Shown here: positions 43,213 through 55,043 of the stretch, piece by piece | How the letters are laid out: every line of letters begins with the position of its first letter | How positions within the stretch are numbered: position 1 is the stretch's first letter | Assembly: GCA_963971535.1 (NCBI GenBank) | Contig: OZ020588.1 | Span: 120,511,005 to 120,575,004, forward strand | Length of the DNA stretch: 64,000 bases | Reading direction: 5' to 3' | DNA from: Notolepis coatsorum | Lineage: Eukaryota > Chordata > Actinopteri > Aulopiformes > Paralepididae | Made by a program: the position numbers and the translations under genes | Notes under the pieces: generated by a model | What the model saw: only the letters and a program-made list of their open reading frames with translations | Told to the model about the DNA's origin: nothing | Databases searched by the model: none

Positions 43213-44136
43213 CATAAATGCTACATAAATGGACATTACAAATCGTTTTTTCTTAGAAACGCCTTATTTTTATAACGTGATTTTTTTCTGTGGTTTATCT
43301 AAATACGAATTTGATGCTATGACTATGTGTTTATCGCTATGCTTCATCTCCACTTTAATGTAATTATAACAGAATGAAAATTATACCTCGATTGGTATAC
43401 TCATTTAATTTTTTTTTTTTAAACCTTCTATTAACATTTTTTGGTTAGAACATTTCAGAATAACAAAATAAAGAATAAGAAATAGTGATGTTTAGAATTA
43501 GATATCGAAAACCCATCTAATCCGGGAATATCTACTTAATTTTTTTTTAAATACCTTTGTATGTTTACACATCTAAACAACAAGGAGATTTTAAATACTT
43601 GTATGCAGATCGTCCACCGTCATGCGTGATCATTAATCTGTTATGGTGGTCGTTGTTCTTCACGTCTATTTCATGACCAAGACTCATATCATTGTTATTT
43701 CACAGGGCCATCCTTGAAAAAGGTATTGTATTCCATAGTGCTGTCAGCCGCTCGTTACTTGCAGTTTGATGCTTTAATGTTCCAGAACATTCCTCGTGCC
43801 CTAAAACAATAATCATCCAGTGTATTCCAGAATATTCCGTTATGACTCATAGCCTTCATGTAAGAAAAATAGAGTATAAAAATCTAGAATGTTCCAAAAT
43901 ATCAAATCAAGATCTGCATATTACCGTGAATCTATATTTATATGGTGTTTAGCGTTTTATATCAAATTACTTATTTCTCAATGTTGTCAAAAGTTTGTAT
44001 GTTGCCGTTTTTTTTATGTCCATGCAATTGTAGAGTTATCCGTGAAAGATGAATCTTGTCATCCACTTTGTATCTTCTTCATGTATTCTTATGCCGCCTT
44101 AAGCGAACGTAGCATGAATCTCTTTCCTTCTCCCTA
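43213..44136. other. Unassigned AT-rich stretch
   Basis: Poly(T) runs at about 43410-43424 and 43541-43550. No coding match. It lies where ORF2 of the L1 whose ORF1 follows would be expected, but no endonuclease is found. Confidence 0.35.
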
Positions 44137-45071
44137 AACTATGGAAAGATTCGCAGGGTACCGTAGGATGGGGTGGAGACCTTTCTCAAATAGCTGGTTT
44201 ACTACAACCTTGTAGTGGGCCCGCAGAGTTATGGCTTCCTTGCACATATCTTCATAAAACCACACTCTTTTTCCTTTGTACATCAGTTTTCCCCATCTCT
44301 TGCGTGATTCCCTGATAATCGTGTCTCTTGTTGCAGTTTCCAGTAGATTATCACTCTTTCCTTGTTGTTTTTATTATAGTTTTCAGATCCAATTCTGTAG
44401 CGTTTGTCCACTATCGGTTCTGTAGATAGGATTTCAGAACCTAGGATTTCGAATAGTACTGCAGCAAACTTGCCATCTGTGCAGTCGACTGATTCATCCA
44501 AACCCACTATACGGAGATTGAATCTGCGGGCGTGCCGTTCTATTTCTAGCAGATGGAGCAAGTTTTCCTCCTTGTTGTCTTGGATCAACTACCGGAGCTG
44601 TTTGTTTTCCAGTTGCATTTCCTTTGATACTTCGGCGATATCTTCAGATAGTTCCTTATTCTTCTCCTCTTGCTTCCGTGAGTATTCGATCCCAGTATTT
44701 GCAACCGCCGTTATGCGGTCGGATTGTGCTACAATCTGTGTCTTGATATCCTCAAGTTTAGTCTCTATGGCTATCTTAAATGCGGTAGCATTAGCCTCGA
44801 CTCTATCCACAGCTTTAGCCATCTCAGTAACCTTGTCGGTTAGGATTTTCATCATATCTGTCATCTGCGTATTGAAGTCGGGTGGAATACTCTCCATGAC
44901 TGTTTCTGCTGAGGTCGTTTGAATGTTAGGATCTATGCTATTGTCGGGTTTTTTATTCTCAATAGTGTCCGCTCTTCCCTTCCCTGAACGTGTCACCGCG
45001 CCGACTGCCGTTGGAGAATTTGTTTCATGTCTTTTTGAGCTATCTTTCTTTGGTCGCATGCTGCGTTTCAC
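44137..45071 (-). pseudogene. L1/Tx1 ORF1 protein
   Basis: ATG at 45071 opens MKRSMRPKKDSSKRHETNSP, a basic, low-complexity N-terminus. A long coiled coil follows (TDMMKILTDKVTEMAKAVDR to QLENKQLR), with an in-frame TAG at 44589-44591. Then comes the RRM-like region (EIERHARRFNLRIVGLDESV) and, after a frameshift near 44340, the C-terminal domain with YEDMCKEAITLRAHYK and GLHPILRYPANLSIV. The order coiled coil, RRM, CTD is that of L1 ORF1p, an RNA chaperone. ORF2 does not follow. Confidence 0.85.
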
Positions 45072-45240
45072 TGTTGATATAGTTAGTTGAAGGTCTTAGT
45101 TAATATATAAGTCGAGGTTTAAACACATTAGTGTTGTATAAAGTAGGTATTTAAGCGAAATTAACAAAAAATGGAGCGGAGCTTGTGACAGATATGACCG
45201 TCACATACTGTCGTCAAACCGGAAGTCTGCTTGTTAACTT
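45072..45240 (-). other. Likely 5' UTR of the L1/Tx1 copy
   Basis: Upstream of the ORF1 ATG. An ETS-type CCGGAAGT near 45220 could be a promoter site. The 5' end of the element is not defined. Confidence 0.35.
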
Positions 45241-46690
45241 TTTATAATAAATACCTTCAAAAGTGTTTAATCTCTTATATCTTTAAGTATCTTTTACAAC
45301 TTTCACGATTGAGTCTAAAACATGACAATTTGGCTTTCCCTGGGTGGGCCTTCATTCGGATTTGCCAACCTGTTTCGCGGACAATATTGACGGAACATCC
45401 ACTCAGAGGATCCATTTTCAAAGGTAAGCAGAAAAACCTGTTACGTAAAGTCGAAATCTGCATAGTTAAAACAGCCGTTATGAGTGGATGCATTCTCATT
45501 ATTGTCTTGTGAATAAGTTGCTAAAAATATAAGTAAACCCATTGAATTGTGTTGTTGAAATGAATATTTGCAAGGTGCAATCTACACTACTAGAACTTTT
45601 TTTTATTTAATTTTAAATTTTTTCCACTCACACCTTTCTCTTTCTCTCTGTCTTTTTTCTACACCAAGTTAGAGTGACCCATTTATTTAAGTTAGGGTCG
45701 TTTATTTAAGTTAGAGCCACAGGTAGAAATACCACTATTTAAGTATAGGGTAACCCTAGACCTCGGGGAGGCCTGGCTGTAATGTACAGGGACTTAGACC
45801 CTAGCCAGAGTTATTAAGTAGACAAAACCATAGGATTGTAGGTCTGAAGTGCGTGAGAATTACGGACAGGTTACGGGTAAAGGGGTGATCAGCCTTGCTT
45901 AGCCCTGATTTAGTCTTTTAATTGCGTCAGCCAACTGCAATCCTAGTCTGCGAAATAAGCTTAGTCGATGTTATGAGTCAGTTATACCCATATTGGATAT
46001 GGTTAGGTTATGAGTCACGTTATACCGATATTTTATTCCCGTATTTCAGTGTTGTATATTGTATTATACAGGCTTCTTAAATGCTAAGTGTTATTTTATG
46101 TCTGAATGTGTGGAATGAATGGTATTTATACGTTACTATAACTGTTCTTGGTAAGGTGACCATTATCATTATGTTAAAATTAATATGCTGGTGGTAGGGA
46201 GGCCAACCTATTGTTGTTAAAGTATATATCGTTCATATTGCATTGGTGTGCTGCTCTGCTAAAGAGGGGTGGTGGCTTCGCAGACTTTTGAATCCTCCGC
46301 TGCGGCCAAGCGAGGGAGGGGAGGTCTGTCGGACCGCTCACGTTTGAACCCTCTTGGCATTGCAGTTTCAGACTATGCGTTGACGATTAGATGTATGTAT
46401 CTAGTTATTGGATAGGCGGAGCGGGTATTATATTATATTATGCTATATAAGCAGTTGTGGGAGCGGGTATTATATTATTATTATATGCTATATAGGGGAA
46501 TAGGTACCTGACTTCTCGTTGCGACCACTCTGAACACCGCCGTGCGCACTGCCGGCCCACCAGCCACCACGGACGCGCGACTCGTGGGCTGGAAGCAATC
46601 GTTTTCGTTTTGGTTGGATACAGAGGCGTGCACCACGCGCATATTCACAGAAATATTATACACTCAATATCTGCGTTATTACCACACTTA
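45241..46690. other. Unassigned stretch
   Basis: No recognisable ORF. Short direct repeats are present: TTATTTAAGTTAG at 45681 and 45701, TTATGAGTCA at 45971 and 46009, and GAGCGGGTATTATATTAT at about 46420 and 46462. These look like local duplications in noncoding DNA. Confidence 0.35.
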
Positions 46691-47055
46691 TAGATAATAA
46701 TAATAATAATAATAATGGCTTGGATTTATATAGCGCTCTTCATGACACCCAGAGCGCTTCACAGAGTCCATTATTCGTTCATACACAGTCATACCGGTGG
46801 TGGTAAGCTACAATTGCAGCCAGAGCTGCCCTGAGGCAGACTCACGGAAACGTGGCGAATAATCATCGCCTACGGCCCCTCCGACCACCACCAACATTCA
46901 TTCACATGCATACACATTCATACGAGGCAAGTAGGTTAAGTGTCTTGCCCAAGGACACAACGGCGATGGGATGGACATGGGCTTGAGCGAGATTCGAACC
47001 ACCAACCCTTCGATCATTGGACGACCCGCTCTACCCCTGAGCCACGCCGCCCCCC
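46691..47055 (-). repeat. tRNA-derived SINE, full-length-like
   Basis: Minus-strand head GGGCGGCGTGGCTCAGGGGT (A box inside) at about 47055, B box GGTTCGAATC at 46991-47000, a body of about 250 bp, then GATTTATATAGCGC and an (AAT)n tail at 46693-46716. The body end resembles the SINE at 31155-31370, so both may belong to one superfamily. Confidence 0.85.
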
Positions 47056-47380
47056 ATGTTGAACCAGCATCTTTATCTTTTCTAATGAGAATTAACCATA
47101 TTGCGGGGTACAGTCGCACTGATCATCATTCTATAATGAATTCTGATGTTCTAATTAAATATATAATAGCTGGTTATACATGCACAATGGACAATAGAAC
47201 ACTGGAACTGGACATTTTTAAAGACACATATATGGACTGAGCATTTCCTAAAAGTACCCGTTTTATCTGGCACGGTTTCTGAAATTTCTAAATGACTTCA
47301 CGAAAATGTAATTAGAACGTTATTCCACATAATATGGAATATATATGTGGAAAGTCACAGCACTTTGCGAGCGTCTAGTG

Positions 47381-47460
47381 CAGGGGTGGCCAACCCATGG
47401 CTCGCGAGCCGCATGTGGCTCTTTGCCTGTCAATGTGTGGCTCGTCCATCAAAAAAAATC
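47381..47460 (+). repeat. hAT terminal fragment
   Basis: CAGGGGTGGCCAACCCATGG and TCGCGAGCCGCATGTGGCTC are a typical hAT left end of the type at 30065. The right end was not found, so it is a solo end or truncated copy. Confidence 0.6.
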
Positions 47461-47639
47461 AAAAAATTATTATATTTTTATTTATTATTATTATTTTTAA
47501 TTTTTTCCCCCACTCAAACCTGTGGTAAACCTCATCTTTTTATATTAAGAGGTAATTATATAGTTTACACTGTTTATTTTTCTCATATTTCTCATATAAG
47601 CTGTGGGGTCATCTGACCCCTTCCGGCAGGAATCAGTGA

Positions 47640-47880
47640 CATTTTCTCCATGGCTGTTCTAGTGTTAAAAAAAAAATTCATTTTTTTTTACATAATATGA
47701 AACTACAGTTTCATACCTTCAAAATAAGCCATCAATCGTAAAATTCGAGACGATAGTTTTTAATCAATGTCCTATGAAACATTCTGGTACAATCCTTACC
47801 AATTTGCAGCAAGAGGGTCTGAAGAGAATTGGAACTACACTCCTTCCCAGAATGCAATGTGATGTCAATGTCACTAGACC
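47640..47880 (-). repeat. Diverged repeat, partner at 56930-57135
   Basis: On the minus strand it shares GATGGCTTATTTTGAAGGTATGAA-type sequence (first 20 bases the best part), a CATAATATGTAAAAAAAA end and ATTGCATTCTGGG with 56930-57135. The two copies are in opposite orientations. Family unknown. Confidence 0.6.
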
Positions 47881-48002
47881 AATTCACACGTGGAACAAAG
47901 GCCCTTTGTTCCTTTGTTATTCCAATGACTGGGCCCAGGCAGGCCTACAGTGACAACACTTTGATTTGATGCCATGTACACACACTACTTTAAACTTTTC
48001 TT

Positions 48003-48145
48003 TTGCTCTCAAAGTGCACCAGATTGATGCATTTAACTTTAAAATTTACAAACAAAAAGTTATGGGGGGGCATGCCCCCGGACCCCCCTAGAGGGGCCGA
48101 GGTTCACCCACCACAGTCTCACAAAATCCTGTGGGAAACACTGAT
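48003..48145 (+). repeat. hAT right-end fragment
   Basis: CTCAAAGTGCACCAGATTGA, then a GGGGGGGCATGCCCCCGGAC palindromic stretch, then CTGTGGGAAACACTG, a common hAT terminus (inverted CAGTGTTTCCCACAG). The first 44 bp recur at 48424-48467. Confidence 0.6.
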
Positions 48146-48373
48146 ACTATTATTAGGGCTATTATTAGAGAGAGAGAGAGAGAATGAAAGAGATACAGAG
48201 AGAGAGACAGAGAGAGTGAGATCAACCCTGTATTGTACAATTGCAGCAATTCTCAGACCGGTCATTGTGCATTTGTATACATGGCCAAGACTTCCGAATA
48301 CAAGTACACTATATCTACACCTATACCCAAGGTCGGCCATCACACTGACCAGTGGTTGGTATTTGATATACTT

Positions 48374-48416
<43 letters not shown>

Positions 48417-48500
48417 TTATTTTGCTCTCAAAGTGCACCAGATTGATGCATTTAACTTTAAAATGTACCAAAAAAAATGTATTAATATATATATAATTGA
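48146..48500. other. Microsatellite-rich stretch
   Basis: (AG)n at 48172-48215 and (AC)n at 48375-48414, and at 48424-48467 a second copy of the CTCAAAGTGCACCAGATTGA phrase of the hAT fragment. No gene. Confidence 0.6.
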
Positions 48501-49066
48501 GACTCTGCATGCAGAATTTTGCAAATCCATTCTCTGCACCCAATGGAAAACACCAAATAATGCATGCAGAGCAGAACTAGGAAGATACCCACTAATCATC
48601 TAAATGAAAAAAAGAGCACTTAAATTCCACAATCACCTAAAAGAAAGTGACCCAGACACTCCATAACAAAGCCCTCACCTACAGAGAGACCCATGGGAGA
48701 TGCCCACTCAGCCAGATGGTTCTGGGACTCTGCTCACAAACACAAGCAGAGCCACCAGACAGAAACCACACTGGACTAAATCAAATTATAAGAAAACAAA
48801 AAGAAAACTATCTGACACATTGGAAAGAATCAACCCAAAACCAGAGCCAATTGAAATGCTATTTGACCCTAAACAGAGAGTACACAGTGGCAGAATACCT
48901 GAGCACTGTGACTGACCCAAAACTAAGAAGATCCTTGACTAGGTACAGACTCAGCGAGCACAGCCTAGCCATCGAGAAAGGCCGCCATAGGCAGACCTGG
49001 CTCCCAATAGAAGACAGACTATGCACCCACTGCACACAAGATGAGGTGGAAACCGAGCTCCACTTC
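48501..49066 (+). pseudogene. LINE ORF2 C-terminal fragment with CCHC-like end
   Basis: FCKSIL, NNACRAELGRYPLII, MKKRALKFHNHLKESDPDTP, YLSTVTDPKLRRSLTRYRLS, SLAIEKGRHRQTWLP and CTHCTQDEVETELHFL. The last is C-x2-C...H of a C-terminal zinc cluster; its last Cys is replaced (LTHS). Stops and a frameshift occur near 48600-48660. It is interrupted at 49067 by TTAA element P3. The fragments at 53490-53722 and 57190-57420 likely belong to the same LINE family. Confidence 0.7.
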
Positions 49067-49120
49067 TTAACACATTCGGGACGGGCCACGTATATATCCG
49101 TGTTTCGAATCCATGCTTAA

Positions 49121-50528
49121 CACATTAACTGCCACGCAGTTTGCCCCTCTCATACCACTCTCTGCCACCACAATTTATTATTATCTTTTTCCCCCTCTTT
49201 TCCGATTTTTCTCCCATCCCACTGTTAGTCGTTATGCCAATTCCCAACTCCCTTCCTGGTTGTTGCGCACCCCCCCTACTGTTGGTCCGAGAGGCCGGAG
49301 ACTATCACATGCTATCCTCCGACACATGCGCAGCCAGCCAGCAGCCAGCCTGGCAGCTCAGATTCTCACTGGGAGAGTAACGTGTGGAAGGTCACACTAC
49401 CTCCCTCCAGATCCTTCCTTCGCTGAGCAGGCGCCCCGACCGAATTGTAGGAGTATGCCCAGGACCCACCCATCAGCTTTCCCACCCTCTAATACTGCCA
49501 ATTGTATTAGTACGGACGACCAGCCAAACTGAAAACAATGTGGAGAGCTGGATTCGAACACGCAAACCCAGCGCCTCCAGCATTGGTGGTGAGTGCCTTG
49601 CCCACTGCACCAGCTAGCCGCCCCCTCTGCCACCACTCTAAGCCTATGGAGATGTTCACCTTCTTTGCAGGGCTATAACTTTTTTAATTGTATTGCTAAA
49701 TTGACATTACTATGGCCCATTCAACATCGATTATCTATCGTTCAGGATGTAGGAACGTTATACCTTTTCATTCATAGATTCATACGAAAATACCGTCTAG
49801 AATATAAATATGTTTTTATCGTTTTCTGCAGTAATTCCTAGAACGTGAGTTATAGGCATAAACGCATATATAGATTATCAACTGCCGTTTGTTGCCGATA
49901 CACGCTATATTAAAATGTTCAACTGTACATGATCCTAAACATTATGACTCATCATGCGCGGATGAACGGGGGGGGTTGTTTATAATTCTGTGATTGTCAG
50001 TAATGCTTTATGTAGTATGGGTGATATATTGATCAGAGCAGTTTGCATTAATAATAATAAACAATCACGCTGAAAGTAACGTTAGTGTCCTCTTACCGTT
50101 CGCCGATGAGACTGGAGGAAAAAGATCCCACTTATTTGACGGTGATCTACTAGATCCATTTCCGGTTTGTATGGCGAAATAAACAGCCAAATCATATCGA
50201 TTATTGAGTTATGGCAGCGATCCATATACACGGATGTGTGTCTAGAGTCCCGCAACAATATGTGACTGCCGGACGCATTTCCCAGATGCACGGAGATCGA
50301 CTCGATCCATTTCCGGTTTGGTAACACGCCCGATCATCCACCAGGCGGCGGTATTGAAGCGTTGCACTGTTGTGCAGGCTCCCACTGTATCAGACCAGGC
50401 TCGGTGAGGGAATTATGAATACCATGGCGAAAAAATTCAATATGATCTCAATAACGTTGTACACCGTGGAATGGCGGAATTCGCATGACCTTGAAACACG
50501 TCGTAAGCCGTTTCCGGTGGTGGATGTG
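49121..50528. mobile_element. piggyBac-type MITE (P4), nested in P3, containing a SINE
   Basis: TTAA at 49117-49120 and 50529-50532. Ends CACATTAACTGCCACGCAG and, inverted, CACATCCACCACCGGAAACG. The hairpin AACTGC/GCAGTT starts 6 bp from the left end. Removing the SINE and its duplication leaves 943 bp, matching P5 (938 bp), with closely similar sequence throughout. Confidence 0.9.
49172..49624 (-). repeat. tRNA-derived SINE with 12-bp target duplication
   Basis: The duplication CTCTGCCACCAC is at 49160-49171 and 49625-49636. Minus-strand head GGGGCGGCTAGCTGGTGCAG at the right, B box TGTTCGAATCC near 49551-49562, T-rich tail at low coordinates. Same family as 58759-59245. It lies inside P4. 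Confidence 0.9.
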
Positions 50529-51440
50529 TTAAGGGACCAACCACGGATATCTCCGTGGCAAGGTTGTTTTGGCTTTTATTCCATTTTAATAACCTATTCA
50601 AGGTCGCAGAGCTGCACTGCAGATGTACCCTACTCTTTGAATTCAAAAAAGTGCATTACCGGCCAGATCCTCTTAGGGGCGCTGTATCGATAATGCAGTG
50701 TTCCCTGTGGCAGAAGTTGTCTTTTTTTTCTGGATTTCCAATGTAGTTTTCTACTCACCTGAAGCGATCCCTATATCCTGTTGCACGGAATACGTTTTGG
50801 ATCGCGGATTTCACGATGCAGTAAAGGAATTTATCATCAGCCAATGGACATATCGATCTACCAGATGGCGATCGATAACTAGGAAATGCTCGGGGGGATC
50901 CAACCGGCCCACGGTAAGATCTTTTTCACGTAAATTACACGCTGATCAGGCATTGTTTTGATAGCCATCCACTCGATCAATGAATGAGGCTAATGAGGCT
51001 ATTAGCTATTATTGGTAATCAATAATCAGAAACAACGTCCCCCACCCCGTCCCCCTTTCATGCATTCGTGGTGGACCATCATACCGATCATATGCAGTTT
51101 GAGTTTTAGCTTTAGCTTCTGTATAACCGAAATGCCATTGAATATAACGTTAGTAGCTTAGCTGCCTTTATCTCGCCTTCCAGGAAATATCCCAGCCGAA
51201 ATCCCTTATAACGCTTATATTCATGGCGCTATAAAATGAGAACATATTGCTGATTTTGTTTTTCTTTAAGCCATTTTGAAGGGACGGTTTATGGTCTCAA
51301 TTGACAATGAGAATGGACAGATAGCAATACTATAAAGTATAGATTTAACTCTACAAACAGCCTCACTAACTATGCAAGTCTATTATGAAATGCTGGCCGT
51401 CTAGAGTGATATTAGACGCATCCAAGTGGCCGGGAAAGTG

Positions 51441-51669
51441 TTAACAACCTGCCCACTATACCAAGACATCAGAGACATATACTTCCCACAAATTGCAAAC
51501 ACCCAAAGATACTTTGAAAATATGGACAATAATTCAACTCCCAGGGAACAAACTTAACTTTTTGACTTACCAGCTGGCTGGTAGATTTTAAAAACGACCC
51601 GCCAGGCAGATTTTTTACCAGCCAAAAATTATAAATAACTTTTTAGTATATCGCCATGTGTTATTATTA
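51441..51669. other. Unassigned stretch
   Basis: No gene. It contains an inverted pair ACCAGCTGGCTGGT near 51570 and TTTTTACCAGCC near 51611. Confidence 0.3.
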
Positions 51670-51970
51670 CTATATCAAATCAAATTTATTTATAAGGCCC
51701 GATAACACACGTTAATGTCCCCATGGGCTGTACAGGTCTTCTTTAAACAAGTCAAGAAGAAAACATAACAATAAGTCAAGAACAGAACAAGAACACCATA
51801 AGGTCCAAAAAATGTAATATGAATGCAAATAAATGAAAGAATGCAAGCACTCCCAGACATACCCCACGCGAAGGTAAGGAAAAACTCACTAAAACCTAAC
51901 AATAGGTAAAAAAGCTCCACAGGCAGTGTGGAGGAGAGAAACCTTAGAAGGGCCATTCAACATTCTTAGA
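51670..51970. repeat. Dispersed fish repeat (AAATTTATTTATAAGGCCC type)
   Basis: TCAAATCAAATTTATTTATA, GTCCCCATGGGCTGTACAG, GGAAAAACTCACTAAAACCT and GGAGAGAAACCTTAGAAGG appear in this order, as in a repeat found throughout fish genomes. The class is not certain from this copy. Confidence 0.6.
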
Positions 51971-52042
51971 TGTTGGTGATAGTAGTGTTGCAGACGGACA
52001 GTTGGTAAGCATGCACTCATGTGTGTAGTGAAACACAGATGA

Positions 52043-52261
52043 GTGCATGCAATAGCAACTGAACATTTTGAAAGATTAAAGATAGAGCTAATAGCGATAG
52101 CAAATGAACATTTTGAAAGATTAAAGATAGAGCTGATAGCGGATATATTTGAGGCACAGGGGCGGCGCAAAGAGGGTCACGTCCTCCCCGTCTTAGTCAC
52201 GGGACATTCAACACTCCGGTCATATAATACTCTCATATGCTATTTTCAATTAATATCATAA
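52043..52261 (+). other. Small ORF over a 45-bp tandem repeat
   Basis: GAACATTTTGAAAGATTAAA starts at 52061 and 52106. The 45-bp period keeps the frame, giving HFERLKIELIAIAN twice in a 72-codon ORF. The helical, charged repeat could be a coiled-coil piece of an unknown gene or a chance ORF. Confidence 0.3.
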
Positions 52262-53102
52262 ACAACATAAGGAATATTAGCATAATTTTGAGTGGACTGA
52301 AGGAATGAGTCAGCGTTAATAGTTTTAAATTCAAATCATTTATTGAAACATAGAAGTGGGGTCGGGACACACACACACTGTTTCAACTCACCACCCCCGC
52401 ATCATATTGTAGTCTGTCTTCAAACTTCCACTCCTCTCGAAACTTTTTTATATTTGAATATCAACATTATCTGTCCATCCTCAGTAATCCTCAGTTTACT
52501 ATAATATACTCCTGTCCTGAGTCCTGACTAGTGACTTCATCGTCTTTCCAAACGCACGCATACACTGTGTCTGCTGTTCTCTATGGCTCTGCGCCTCTGC
52601 CTCTGATCAGGATTAGCTTGTTAGCTTACGCTAACGTTGTAGTGATTGTAATGGTACATAAGCGTTAATTTTCGGGCGATGTGGGCATAAAGCAATGGCG
52701 ACGGTGCAAAGCATGTAGATGCATTTGACCCGTTGTGAGAAGAAAAAAAACACCACAGACTTAATTTCGGGACGTGTAGGCGCACTGCTGTGTAATGCTG
52801 CTCTGCTTGCGAGCAGACAGCAAGGACTGGGCGGATATGATCGCGGAGTTGCTACAGGGTTTTTCAAAATAAGAGTATCATATGAACCGAACGTTGCTAG
52901 CTGCCGGAGCGGAGCGGCGTCATAGATATTATGACTGGAGCTGCGCTTGGGGCGGAAATGAGACCCGCACAGGATTTTCAAAATAAGAGTATCGATATGA
53001 ACTACACGCCAGGTGTACCTCTCATTTTTACTCGCCAAACCTTAAATCTACACGCATTTGGCGCTTGGCGGGTGCTTATTTTGTTCCCTGACTCCCATAC
53101 CT
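52262..53102. other. Unassigned stretch with an imperfect duplication
   Basis: TTTTCAAAATAAGAGTATC occurs at about 52860 and 52976 with related flanks (GGGCGGATATGA and GGGCGGAAATGA). No domain found on either strand. Confidence 0.35.
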
Positions 53103-53110
53103 ACTGGGAG

Positions 53111-53481
53111 TAGGGTGACCAGATGCAAAAAGTCCAAAAGCAGGACAACAGTAAGATTTTGGTGGGACAAAGTGGGACAGATAGATAATGTAAAAATGTG
53201 TATTAGAATAACTCGTCTTCACCGAATAGATAAAGGTTAAATCAAAATAAATACAAATTAAATACAGAATTATATCTCTCCACATTCATCTTGGCACTGG
53301 CAACCGGCTTGTTACCACCTAACATCTGTTTTAAATATTCAAACTTTATCACTTGACAGGAATGTCTTGTGTTCGATATTTATTTTTTTTGCTTCGAAAA
53401 GAGGGACATCCTCTCAATATGTGGGACGCGGTCTCAAATGGTGGGACAGTACAACCAAAAGGGGGACACCTGGTCACCCTA
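53111..53481. mobile_element. hAT MITE, 371 bp, perfect 8-bp target duplication
   Basis: Ends TAGGGTGACCAGATG and, inverted, TAGGGTGACCAGGTG. ACTGGGAG lies at 53103-53110 and 53482-53489. The interior has repeated GGGACA phrases near both ends and no transposase. Confidence 0.95.
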
Positions 53482-53489
53482 ACTGGGAG

Positions 53490-53722
53490 AAATACAAAAA
53501 TGTGCAAACACAGCAGCAAGATTTGTGAGCTGCTGTGACAAGAAAAGGACATCCAACGGAATACAACCACCATAAAGACTGTACAAGAAATTCCTTCTGT
53601 AATGTACTGATTTCTTTTGATTTCTCTGTTTGATTGTTTTGTTTGGCTTTGTAAACGTATGTTTCCCATGTCAATAAAGCCCATTTGAATTGAATTGAGA
53701 GAGAGAGCGAGAGAGAGAGAGA
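53490..53722 (+). repeat. LINE 3' end with (GAATT)n and (GA)n tail
   Basis: AATAAAGCCCATTTGAATTG followed by GAATTGAGAGAGAG-type repeats is a common LINE 3' end in fish. It is probably the 3' end of the family whose C-terminus is at 48501-49066. The adjoining hAT MITE lies at its 5' side. Confidence 0.6.
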
Positions 53723-55039
53723 CATTCCAGTCAAAAGTAGCCTAGCTTAGCACAATGAATGGAAGCGGACAGTGCGGGTTAGCTAGGTGACGTCATATTT
53801 CCTTCACAAAGCGCATCGATGCGTAAGCTGTCAATTGGAAAGCAGTCCGTGTTTAGACAGCAGGGCGGGTGATGGTGACCAAAACACCAAACTCGTCACA
53901 CAGCAGTGGCTGATACTGTAGTTCACGTAGCCTGCTTTAATGAACTGCGAGAGATGATTCATAACTCGTATACACACACGCACTCTGCTATACAGTAGTT
54001 AATGTTTTAGCGTGATATGGGTATACAGGACTGGCGAGGATGCAAAGCATGTTAGACTATTGGAACCGCTGCTCGCAGAGTTTTCGTTGCACATAGAAGC
54101 AGCTCGAGATAAGTTGTTACAGAGGTCCACGCTGCGTGTCTATTATAATAATAATAATAATGCAGGACCTGCTCAGAGGTCTTTAATTGGCATGCAATTA
54201 TCCTCAACACACACACGGAACACACACGCATGCATTGTCTCTGTAGGATCGCCGATGCGATTCGTCTCTGCGAATAACCCATCCCGTCGTCCTTCCCCCC
54301 AAAGGGCAGCCGGGAGCAGACAGGCGTCAACGTGAGCCGCGCCAGGGGACCAATCCAAGTGCTCCTGTCCGTCTTCGTCAAGGACGCCACAGCGTTAGCG
54401 ATCTGTTGTTGTGCATTGCTGCGTGTCTATTATGTAATGACAATTGCGAAGCAGCCCAGCAAACACACATACACACACACCACATTATTCTGCGAAGTAG
54501 CTCAGCGCACACACATACACAACGACTGCAAAAGTCGAGTCCCGTGGATATTATTGCTAGAGATAATTCATACATATTATGAAAAGCCGATCTGTTGTTT
54601 AGAATTTGGATGGGGGGTAGGTAGGCTCTGATACCTCTCACCTCTGCGGGGTCTAACACCTTTTCACAGCGCACACGATGCTCTTGTGTGTGTGCGCGCA
54701 TGTACATTTCGTGACGTGATGTAGTTCTCTGGGGATACAGGGATAATTAGAACCATACCATCTAGCAAGAATTAAACGTATTTACAAGTCGTATTAAGTT
54801 TAGCAAGTAAGGAGATATAACATATAACATCTCAAAGCACTCGAAAATGTAATTTTTCAATTTTTACAGATTTCTGAAAAGAGGTACTTTTTGAGCATTT
54901 GGGAGAAATTCTAAATCCCTTTGTTCTCCGCCCAAGGGTGCAAAAAGCAGTTTGGACTCTCAATGGTTAAAGTGTCTATCTTTTACGTGTATTTTACATC
55001 TAAATGCTTATTGGTCAGGCCGCCACGGCGGTGACGTCA
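53723..55039. other. Unassigned stretch
   Basis: (AAT)n at about 54146-54160 and CA-rich patches near 54210 and 54470. Frames of about 100 codons occur on both strands and overlap one another; none shows a known domain. Confidence 0.35.
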
Positions 55040-55043
55040 TTAA

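Larger units (their letters stand above)
49071..51440. mobile_element. piggyBac-type MITE (P3), host to P4
   Basis: TTAA at 49067-49070 and 51441-51444. Ends CACATTCGGGACGGGCCACG and, inverted, CACTTTCCCGGCCACTTGG. Without P4 (and one TTAA) it is about 958 bp, close to P2, P4 and P5. Hairpins: CCACGGA/TCCGTGG at 50541-50558 and CGTCTA/TAGACG near the right end. The right half has phrases related to the other members (CCAGATGGCGATCG). Confidence 0.75.

Noticed and set aside
47373..47662. Complete hAT element from the CAGGGGTGGCC end to a TCTAGTG repeat near 47656
   Set aside because: TCTAGTG occurs at both places, but no inverted CCCTG terminus stands before the second copy.
54012..54707. Overlapping ORFs of about 100 codons on both strands
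   Set aside because: Opposite-strand frames overlap, contain (AAT)n and CA-rich tracts, and show no domain or start context.
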